Assembly (NCBI GenBank): GCA_017470905.1
Contig: JAFUXL010000023.1
Location: 1-37,973, forward strand
Length of the DNA: 37,973 bases
Direction: 5' to 3'
Source of the DNA: Ruminococcus sp.
GTDB lineage: Bacteria; Bacillota; Clostridia; Oscillospirales; Ruminococcaceae
The position numbers were made by a program, and so were the translations under genes. The notes beneath the pieces are model-generated. The model searched no databases and was not told the DNA's origin. It saw only the letters and a list, made by a program, of their open reading frames with translations. This document shows positions 25,122 through 31,528 of this stretch, in pieces (within the stretch, counting starts at the first letter, position 1; every line of letters starts with the position of its first letter).

Positions 25122-25682
25122 TTATTTTTCATCAATTTTTCTGACAGGTCTGCACGGATTTCCGACAGCTAAAACTCCTGCGGGAATATCGTCAACAACG
25201 ACACTTCCTCCGCCTATGACAACATTGTCGCCTATGGTTACTCCGGGCATAACACAGACGTTTCCGCCTATCCATACATCACTGCCGATTTTAATGGGCT
25301 TTGCGTATTCAAGACCCTGATTTCTTGTCTGTGCATCGAGAGGATGTCCAGCCGTATAGAACCCACAGTTTGGTCCTATAAAGACATTATCTCCGAATAC
25401 CACTTCTGCACAGTCGAGAATAACGCAGTTATGGTTTGCATAGAAGTTATCCCCTATGATTATGTTATAGCCGTAATCACAGAAGAAATTCGCCTCTATC
25501 CAGGTGTTCTCACCACGCAGGGCGAGAAGTCTGTCGAGTATGCGCTCCTTTTTCTGATAGTCGTTGTAGGTTATGGCGTTGTACTCCGCACACAGCTTTT
25601 TAGCGGCTACCCTTTCGGCAACAAGCTCCCTGTCGCTGCCGTTATAGAGCTGACCCGACTGTTGTTTTTCTTTTTCCGTCAC
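25122..25682 (-). CDS. Maltose/galactoside O-acetyltransferase-like hexapeptide protein
   Basis: A 186-residue left-handed beta-helix acetyltransferase of the Maa/LacA group, which moves an acetyl group from acetyl-CoA to a sugar hydroxyl. It has the N-terminal Mac domain (about 1-60), hexapeptide repeats, FYTAGHPLDAQTRN with the catalytic His, KIGSDVWIGGNVCVMPGVTI, and a VAVGNPCRPVR-like end. The start is a GTG at 25682 preceded by AAAGGAGGTG; an upstream ATG belongs to an AT-rich repeat. It stands among dockerin genes but has no signal peptide, so it acts in the cytoplasm. The natural acceptor is unknown. Confidence 0.9.
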   Translation of the reverse strand: MTEKEKQQSGQLYNGSDRELVAERVAAKKLCAEYNAITYNDYQKKERILDRLLALRGENTWIEANFFCDYGYNIIIGDNFYANHNCVILDCAEVVFGDNVFIGPNCGFYTAGHPLDAQTRNQGLEYAKPIKIGSDVWIGGNVCVMPGVTIGDNVVIGGGSVVVDDIPAGVLAVGNPCRPVRKIDEK

Positions 25683-25689
25683 TCTAACA

Positions 25690-25797
25690 CCTCCTTTTTT
25701 AATGCATAATTCATAATGCATAATTCATAATTGCACCGACATTCGTCAATGCATAATTCTTAATTCTTAACAATGAATTAAGAATTATCTTTTGCTT
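25690..25797. repeat. Cluster of AT-rich aattcataatgcat motifs
   Basis: Between the double-dockerin gene and the acetyltransferase, aatgcataattcataa occurs twice in tandem (25701-25732) and once more near 25749. An 11-bp AT-only hairpin (attcttaattc/gaattaagaat) follows at 25757-25790. The block ends gcaaaagataattc in the minus sense, the same words that end the ddl gene. Confidence 0.6.
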
Positions 25798-25812
25798 CAG
25801 AGCTTATTCCAA

Positions 25813-26757
25813 TCAGTGTACACATTTTGAACAGGGTGTAAGTCCAGCAGCAAGTGCCTCCTCAAGTGTACATTCATAGTAAGTTCCGTTTCCGCAGTTG
25901 TCGTCATAATGATATTTTTTACCTGTTTTTGTGCGATATATATGTACCTCTGTATAAACAGGTTCATAGACCGGTTCGGTTTCAATCGGTTCTTCCACAA
26001 CATTTTCCGAAGTTACCGCTGTGGTTTCCGTTACGATTGTCGTTTCAGTTGTGGTGGTTGTGGTTTCAGTTGAAGTGGCTGCGGTTTCTGTCGCAGCAGT
26101 TGTGGTTTCCGTATCTGGTTTTCTTGCGGGAGGTTCTTTCAGATATTCTTCAAATCCGACAGTTCCCCCCGTTGAAGTATAGGAATAATAGGAAAGCACT
26201 GTTGAAGCGTCTGACGAATTTATAAAACCGTCGCTGTTGACATCGGCTGCAATTTTCTGTGATTCGGTGAGTACAGAAACACCTATTGTCGAAACAAAAG
26301 AATATTCTTCAAGTATCATGGAAGCATCGGAGGAATTTATAATTCCGCTGTTGTCTATATCTCCCATGCTGTAAATAATATCCGATTCATTCATCGGAAT
26401 TACAAATCCGACATCAGTGCCGCTGCTGCCCGTATTTTCGGATACCTCTCCATAAATAGGCTCTGGTGAAATACCTGCCGCTGTTCTTTCCTGCATAAGC
26501 TGATAATCTTCCTCATCGGCAATGCCGTTATTATTGAAATCAACGGCTCTTATATCGTCTTTGCTGAAATTTTCTTCTCCCGAAAGATACCTCCCGAAAA
26601 TGGTAAGGTCAAGCTCATCTGACTGCATATCGGCATTAAGGTCGCCCATGTATCCCTTTATTTCCTGCTCTGCAAATGCATTCTGCCGTACAGGTACAGA
26701 AAATGCCGCTGTGCATACAAATGCTGTCAGAAAGGCAATAATTTTTGATTTTCCCAT
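25813..26757 (-). CDS. Secreted double-dockerin protein with C-terminal Cys/His motif
   Basis: A 314-residue exported protein. Signal peptide about 1-29. A degenerate dockerin-like repeat pair lies at 36-92 (DLNADMQSDELD, DFNNNGIADEED) and a full dockerin at 130-207 (DIDNSGIINSSD, DVNSDGFINSSD, each followed by AS). A Thr/Glu linker (215-250) leads to a short C-terminal domain (270-314) of the type KTGKKYHYDDNC...TPCSKC. His283, Cys288, Cys309 and Cys312 could bind zinc; such tails occur in other secreted firmicute proteins. No enzyme domain is seen. ATG 26757 is chosen over 26772 because AAGGTG precedes it. It lies 45 bp after ddl. Confidence 0.8.
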   Translation of the reverse strand: MGKSKIIAFLTAFVCTAAFSVPVRQNAFAEQEIKGYMGDLNADMQSDELDLTIFGRYLSGEENFSKDDIRAVDFNNNGIADEEDYQLMQERTAAGISPEPIYGEVSENTGSSGTDVGFVIPMNESDIIYSMGDIDNSGIINSSDASMILEEYSFVSTIGVSVLTESQKIAADVNSDGFINSSDASTVLSYYSYTSTGGTVGFEEYLKEPPARKPDTETTTAATETAATSTETTTTTTETTIVTETTAVTSENVVEEPIETEPVYEPVYTEVHIYRTKTGKKYHYDDNCGNGTYYECTLEEALAAGLTPCSKCVH

Positions 26758-26784
26758 GATTTTCACCTTCATAGCTGTAAAATC

Positions 26785-26804
26785 ATAATTTTTAATTATG
26801 AATT
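26785..26804. repeat. AT-rich hairpin overlapping the ddl stop
   Basis: In the minus sense TAATTCATAATTAAAAATTATGA provides the ddl stop codon and an 8-bp AT-only hairpin followed by TTTT. It may be a weak terminator or processing site between ddl and the double-dockerin gene. Confidence 0.45.
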
Positions 26805-27990
26805 ATCTTTTGCTGCCCTTTGCACCGAAACTTCCGCCCATAGAGAGAATATTCGTATCGAACGTATAGTTTATTTTTTCACTCTGACGGTGACGTTTGA
26901 GGGCAAGCTGTATCATACGGTCGAGAAGCTGTGTATATTTTACTCCCTTAGGCTCCCAGAGATAGAACGCAAGCGAACCGGGGATTGTATTTATTTCATT
27001 GATATATATTTTGTCTGTCGCCATATCTATCATGAAATCTATTCTTGTAACGCCGTTGCAGCCGAGATATTTAAAGGCATCAACCGCAGTTTTCCTGATA
27101 AATTCGTCCTGATCTTTTGTTATATCGGCAGGAATTTTTCTTTTAAGGGTTGCCATGCCCTTGTTGCCGCCCGACTTGCCGCCTCCGACATATTTCTGCT
27201 CATAGCTGAGAATATCGTCCTCGCTCGCCTGAACAGGCTCTTCGCAAACAGATGCCTCGGCATCTTCGCTGTCGCCGACTACCGAACAGTTTATTTCTTT
27301 AAGCTGTACAACGGCAGGCTCAACAAGTATTCTGTCGGCAAATTCAAAAGCCTCCTCCATGGATTTGATAAGTCCGTCATGGTCTTTAGCCTTTGAGATA
27401 CCGACGCTCGAACCGAGGTTTATGGGCTTTACTATCACGGGATAGCCGAATTTCTTCTCAACCTGCGTAACGCATTCCTCTATTCTGTCGAGGTCGAACG
27501 ATGAAAAGCGGCAGCAGTCAAGCACGGGAAATCCTGCATCTTTAAGTAAAATTTTCATTACGAATTTATCCATTCCGACAGCCGAAGCAAGAACATCACA
27601 GCCGACATAGGGCAGGTCGAGTGTCTGCAAATATCCCTGCAATGCACCGTCCTCAACGTTTGTGCCGTGTACTATCGGGAAAGCTATATCCACATCGGAT
27701 ATGAGATTTGAGCCGAAAACCTTGGTTTTCTGACGGATAAGCTGAACCTTTCCCTCGCTCCTTGTGAATACACATTCGGTACACTCGGCAAGGAGTGTGG
27801 GAATATCCTTGTATGAATTGATGTCAAAGAGCTTTTCTCCCGTATAAAATTCGCTCTTTTTGGTCATGTATACGGGAATTATATTGTATTTCTCCTTGTT
27901 CATGCTTGCCATAGCCTGAACTGCGGAAATGACGGATACCTCATGTTCAACGCTTCTTCCGCCGAACAAAACAGCGACATTAATCTTCAT
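26803..27990 (-). CDS. ddl: D-alanine--D-alanine ligase
   Basis: A 395-residue ATP-grasp enzyme that joins two D-Ala for peptidoglycan precursors. Signatures: VAVLFGGRSVEHEVSVIS, PIVHGTNVEDGALQGYL, VGCDVLASAVGMDKFVMK, VIVKPINLGSSVGISKA and the metal site INEINTIPGSLAFYLWEP. The omega loop has SYEQKY, in line with D-Ala as second substrate rather than D-lactate. It is longer than usual because of an acidic insertion near 255-265 and a C-terminal tail of about 25 residues. It lies downstream of the MurF-like gene, which uses its product. AAGGAG precedes the ATG; the 204-bp leader carries a stem-loop repeat. Confidence 0.95.
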   Translation of the reverse strand: MKINVAVLFGGRSVEHEVSVISAVQAMASMNKEKYNIIPVYMTKKSEFYTGEKLFDINSYKDIPTLLAECTECVFTRSEGKVQLIRQKTKVFGSNLISDVDIAFPIVHGTNVEDGALQGYLQTLDLPYVGCDVLASAVGMDKFVMKILLKDAGFPVLDCCRFSSFDLDRIEECVTQVEKKFGYPVIVKPINLGSSVGISKAKDHDGLIKSMEEAFEFADRILVEPAVVQLKEINCSVVGDSEDAEASVCEEPVQASEDDILSYEQKYVGGGKSGGNKGMATLKRKIPADITKDQDEFIRKTAVDAFKYLGCNGVTRIDFMIDMATDKIYINEINTIPGSLAFYLWEPKGVKYTQLLDRMIQLALKRHRQSEKINYTFDTNILSMGGSFGAKGSKR

Positions 27991-28027
27991 TTTAAAAAAT
28001 TCTCCTTATCAATAAATTATTTTGAAC

Positions 28028-28046
28028 GGGGGAATAAATCCCCCTT
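28028..28046 (-). promoter_or_regulatory. G/C hairpin in the ddl leader
   Basis: In the transcript GGGGGA-5 nt-TCCCCC forms about 40-55 bases before the ddl start codon. No T-run follows, so it is unlikely to be a terminator. Confidence 0.4.
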
Positions 28047-28067
28047 TTAATTTTATTTAAAGTCGTC

Positions 28068-28143
28068 AATTTTCGCCTTTTGTGGCTTTCCTATTCACTC
28101 ACTTCACTGTGTTTCGTTCGTTCATACGGCAAGGGCGAAAATT
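28068..28143 (-). repeat. Stem-loop element in the ddl leader
   Basis: Perfect 10-bp outer arms aattttcgcc (28068-28077) and ggcgaaaatt (28134-28143) enclose a loop nearly the same as units 2 and 3 of the rimM leader. The hairpin is again 76 nt long and followed by TTGACGACTTTAAATA in the ddl sense. Confidence 0.75.
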
Positions 28144-28159
28144 TCCTCCTGATAATAAA

Positions 28160-28196
28160 ATAATTATGAATTATGCATTATGAATTATGAATTATC
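28160..28196 (-). repeat. AT-rich repeats directly after the MurF-like stop
   Basis: The minus sense reads TGA then taattcataattcataatgc and so on, three tandem copies of a 9-10-bp AT-rich word. The same word follows ddl and lipoprotein 1. Confidence 0.55.
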
Positions 28197-29865
28197 AATA
28201 GTTGTCTGGCAGATCGTTTTCGAGAAGTACTATCTTTTTCTTACTCGTCTGATATGCCTGAACCTTTGCAAGAGCCTCGCCGAGAGTATCGGCTACATAG
28301 ACATTGTCCATATTGTAGCCTGCATCTTTTATGCCGTTGTATATCGGAACAGTCTGGTTTTTGCCGACAAGAACTATATAATCGCAAGCCTTTGCCGCCT
28401 CCTGTCCGAACTCGAAATTAAGCTCCTCCTGCTTTGCGCCAAGCTCCACCATTCCAGGGGTTACAAGTATCCTGCACGCATCAAACAAGCCCAGTACATT
28501 CAGTGCCGCACGGCAGCCGCTGGGATTTGAATTGTACGCATCATCTATATATGTAACTCCGCCGCCCTTATCCAGAAGCTGTAAACGGTGCGGAACAGCC
28601 GCAATTCTCTTTACGGGAAGTACAAGCTTTTCAAGGGCTATTCCCGTGCCGTTTGCATAAGCGATAGCACCGAGCAAATTCTGAACATTATGCTCACCCA
28701 AAAGCTTTGTTGTATATCTGCATGATTTTCCGTCGGGAGCAGTTACCGTAAATTCCGTACCCCTGTCGGAAACGGAAATATCAGACCCCCTGTAATGACT
28801 TTCCTCGCTCACTCCGTAGAGTATTGCATCGGGATATTCGACAGCCTTTTTGCGGATATATTCATTGTCATTGTTCAGGTATATCCTTCCGCCCTTAGCC
28901 TTAACGCAGTCGGCAAGCTCGAATTTGGTATTTATGACATTTTCGATAGAATTGAATGTTTCAAGGTGCTGAGGGCCTACGGAGGTGATAATTCCGTCAT
29001 GCGGCTCGGCAATATCACATAATTCCTTTATCTCGTGAACTCGTCTTGCGCCCATTTCGCAGATGAAATATTCATGCGTGGGGCGCAGGTCACGTCTTAC
29101 CGTGATTGTAACGCCCATCGGAGTATTGAAGCTTTCGGGGGTTTTGAGCGTTTCATATTCAGAGCTTAACAATTCGCTGAGATAGAACTTCATGCTTGTT
29201 TTGCCGTAGCTTCCCGTAATTCCGACTTTGTGCAGGTCGGGCATGGAGACAAGCTTTTTCTTTGCGTCATTGATATACCAGTTATTTATTGCAGTCTCTA
29301 TCGGCTTGTTTATTAAATTTGAAAGAGGTACAAGCAGCGGTGTGAGATATACCGCACAGCCCACAAGCACAAACGGCAGATTATTTACAAATCTTGTTTT
29401 ATCGTCCATATACATTATGCTGCCGTCATTTTTTATTCTGTCCGCTGAGAAGAACGCTCCCACAAATATTATTGCAATAAGTATGAAAAACGTAGTAAGC
29501 ATACGCTTTACTCTTGCCGTATACTTAAAGGGCTTCTTGAATTTTTTCCCGGGCTTGTTTTTTACAGCTATGATAATATTAAACAAAGTGAGAAAAGAAG
29601 TTATAAAAATTGAAACGTTATTTGCAAGCGGAATGAAACCACGTTTTTCGGGCATATAAATAAAAGGATTTGTGAAAAGCAGAACAAACTGCACAAGAAA
29701 TAAAATACATGGAAAAATATATCTCTTGTGATTTTTCTTCATCCACCATGAATGTTCGGGGGTTTTGTAGCCGTTTAGCTGCAGCATATGGAACTCACGC
29801 AGTCCCATGAATATTATCGCAGCAAGTGCGACAGCCGCATATATAAACCATATAAGTATACTCAT
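28195..29865 (-). CDS. Membrane-anchored MurF-like Mur ligase
   Basis: A 556-residue Mur ligase family protein. The N-terminal 190 residues hold about five hydrophobic segments (about 3-22, 48-66, 80-102, 122-142, 160-182). They stand where soluble MurF has its UDP-MurNAc-peptide-binding domain. The central ATP domain has the P-loop GITGSYGKTSMK, SFNTPMGVT, EMGARRVHEI and GPQHLETF. The C-terminal domain has RLQLLDKGGGVTYIDDAYNSNP and ends VLLENDLPDNY. MurF adds D-Ala-D-Ala to the UDP-MurNAc-tripeptide; the neighbouring ddl supports that role, but the replaced N-terminus means a lipid-linked or other substrate is possible. AAGGAG precedes the ATG. It lies 20 bp after the alpha/beta hydrolase gene. 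Confidence 0.85.
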   Translation of the reverse strand: MSILIWFIYAAVALAAIIFMGLREFHMLQLNGYKTPEHSWWMKKNHKRYIFPCILFLVQFVLLFTNPFIYMPEKRGFIPLANNVSIFITSFLTLFNIIIAVKNKPGKKFKKPFKYTARVKRMLTTFFILIAIIFVGAFFSADRIKNDGSIMYMDDKTRFVNNLPFVLVGCAVYLTPLLVPLSNLINKPIETAINNWYINDAKKKLVSMPDLHKVGITGSYGKTSMKFYLSELLSSEYETLKTPESFNTPMGVTITVRRDLRPTHEYFICEMGARRVHEIKELCDIAEPHDGIITSVGPQHLETFNSIENVINTKFELADCVKAKGGRIYLNNDNEYIRKKAVEYPDAILYGVSEESHYRGSDISVSDRGTEFTVTAPDGKSCRYTTKLLGEHNVQNLLGAIAYANGTGIALEKLVLPVKRIAAVPHRLQLLDKGGGVTYIDDAYNSNPSGCRAALNVLGLFDACRILVTPGMVELGAKQEELNFEFGQEAAKACDYIVLVGKNQTVPIYNGIKDAGYNMDNVYVADTLGEALAKVQAYQTSKKKIVLLENDLPDNY

Positions 29866-29885
29866 ATTATCTCCTTATTTAATCG

Positions 29886-30683
29886 TCAGTCCTCTATCTT
29901 CATGAACGAGCTCATGACCCTGTTGAAAGTGTACTGCTGTTCGAGGAATGAATAATGCCCCGCATTTTCAAGCTTTACAAGTCCTGCATCAGGGATAAGC
30001 TTCTCCATTTTCTCGCCGTCCGAAAGGGGTGTAGCCGTGTCATTAACTCCCCATACAAGAAGTGTGGGGCATTTTATATTCGGGAGGTGCGGCTCTAAAT
30101 CTTCATTCACGGTCTTTACAAGCACCTGACGCATTAAGGGCGATGCGGCGGCATAGTCTGCGCTGCCCATTTTTTTCCTGAAATTTTCGAGTGCGTCGGG
30201 GGCTAATTTTTTTACTATTCCCGTTGAAAGAACAGCCTTTCCTGCCTTGTAGTAATATGTACGGAAGCTTTTCTTGTTATTTTTAGGCGGCAATATTCCG
30301 GCACTGTCAACGAGTATAACCTTGCTGACCTTAAAGGGGAGATTTTTGCGTTTTTCGTCCGAATGCATTTTTATGATAACTCTGCCGCCGAAGCTGTGAC
30401 CGAGGAACATTATTTCCTTGTTGTCGTAGTCTTTGAGGAAGTCTATGACGAAATCGACATAATCCCCCACTGCCCATGCGGAGGGCGGCTCCTGACTTTC
30501 GCCGAAGCCGGGCATATCCATAGCGACAACCTTGTATTTTTTTGAAAGGAGGTCTATGAGGTTTGCAAAAAGCTTTATATTGCTGCCCCAGCCGTGGAGG
30601 AGGACTATCAAATCGCCCGAACCCTTTTCTTCATAGTTTATTCTGATATTATTTACTGTTTTAAACAATTTCACTATCTCCAT
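29886..30683 (-). CDS. Alpha/beta-fold hydrolase
   Basis: A 265-residue cytoplasmic hydrolase. Visible are the oxyanion HGWGSN segment near 30, the nucleophile elbow FLGHSFGGRV, the acid in VWGVNDTATP and the final His in ENAGHYSFLEQ, so the triad is complete. The substrate is unknown. It is the first gene of an operon with the MurF-like ligase and ddl, so a cell-wall related role is possible (inference). The ribosome site is weak (GGAAG, distant). Confidence 0.88.
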   Translation of the reverse strand: MEIVKLFKTVNNIRINYEEKGSGDLIVLLHGWGSNIKLFANLIDLLSKKYKVVAMDMPGFGESQEPPSAWAVGDYVDFVIDFLKDYDNKEIMFLGHSFGGRVIIKMHSDEKRKNLPFKVSKVILVDSAGILPPKNNKKSFRTYYYKAGKAVLSTGIVKKLAPDALENFRKKMGSADYAAASPLMRQVLVKTVNEDLEPHLPNIKCPTLLVWGVNDTATPLSDGEKMEKLIPDAGLVKLENAGHYSFLEQQYTFNRVMSSFMKIED

Positions 30684-30757
30684 TTACATAAATTTTCTTC
30701 CGTTATATTCTATGAAAAAGCAAGGAAAGCTATGCGGAAGGCTTTATACACACTTTT

Positions 30758-30786
30758 ATTATAGCATGATAAATAAGCAATGTCAA
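30758..30786 (-). promoter_or_regulatory. Consensus promoter of the hydrolase-murF-ddl operon
   Basis: Minus strand: -35 TTGACA at 30781-30786, 17-nt spacer, -10 TATAAT at 30758-30763, a perfect sigma-A match. The leader is about 68 nt. Confidence 0.88.
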
Positions 30787-30839
30787 TTATTTTGGCTGTA
30801 ATATTTTGCTGTTTCTGCGGAATAATTTTTATATTTTTC

Positions 30840-30936
30840 TTTTTTCCTCCGCCTGCGGCGGAGGAAAGTGTTTTTATTATTTTTTCTTTTTCATCCGCCT
30901 GTATCGGGGGAAAGTGTTTTTATTATATTTTTTGTA
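30840..30936. repeat. Two tandem copies of a GC palindrome unit
   Basis: Copy 1 has a perfect 10-bp hairpin ttcctccgcc/ggcggaggaa (30844-30866, loop tgc), followed by aaagtgtttttattat. Copy 2 (about 30887-30930) repeats the same words with a degenerate palindrome. The period is about 45 bp. With the promoter and the Nudix terminator this fills the 307-bp gap 30684-30990. Confidence 0.65.
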
Positions 30937-30957
30937 TCTCTGTACTTTCGGACAGAT

Positions 30958-30992
30958 TAAAATCTCCCCGTTCGGAACGGGGAGAATTTTTT
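30958..30992. terminator. Terminator of the Nudix operon
   Basis: A 10-bp stem tctccccgtt/aacggggaga with loop cgg. TTTT follows in the minus sense and TTTTTT in the plus sense, so it can work both ways. Confidence 0.85.
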
Positions 30993-31527
30993 AAATTCCG
31001 AGTATGCGTGCGGCTTTGAGGATTGCAACCTGTGTTTTTCCGTCCTTTATTTTTCCGTCCATTACAAGCTGTACGGCATCGGAGAGGGGAATTTTTTCCA
31101 CATCAAGAAATTCATCGGGGTCGAGGCTCTGCTTTTCAAAGCTCAGACCTCTTGCAAGGTAAATATGGGTTATTTCGGAATTGTATGCAGGTGTGGGGTA
31201 CATCTCTCCGAGATAGATATATTCAGTGCAGGTGCAGCCCGTTTCTTCGAGGAGTTCACGCCTTCCGCATTCGGCATGGCTTTCGCCCTTTTCAAGCTTT
31301 CCTGCCGGAACTTCCGTGGTTACAGTACCGAAAGGATAGCGGAATTGTCTGACGAGGAATATCTCGTTGTTATCGGTCACAGGTATTACGCATACGCCGC
31401 CGTGGTGGACAAGCACATCTCTTATTGCCGTGTTTCCGTTTTCGAGTTCAACTGTATCATGCGTTATGGTGAAGATAACTCCCTCGTACATGACATCGCT
31501 TTTGAGTGTTTTTTCCTGTAAATGCAT
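30991..31527 (-). CDS. Nudix hydrolase, ADP-ribose pyrophosphatase type
   Basis: A 178-residue NudF-like enzyme that splits ADP-ribose or similar nucleoside diphosphates. The Nudix box (GX5EX7REUXEEXGU) is complete in GKLEKGESHAECGRRELLEE followed by TGC. Upstream are VCVIPVT and LVRQFRYPFG; downstream MYPTPAYNSE, where the Pro supports ADP-ribose preference. GGAGG precedes the ATG at 31527, one base after the YfhO-family stop, so it is the last gene of that operon. Confidence 0.92.
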   Translation of the reverse strand: MHLQEKTLKSDVMYEGVIFTITHDTVELENGNTAIRDVLVHHGGVCVIPVTDNNEIFLVRQFRYPFGTVTTEVPAGKLEKGESHAECGRRELLEETGCTCTEYIYLGEMYPTPAYNSEITHIYLARGLSFEKQSLDPDEFLDVEKIPLSDAVQLVMDGKIKDGKTQVAILKAARILGI

Positions 31528-31528
31528 A

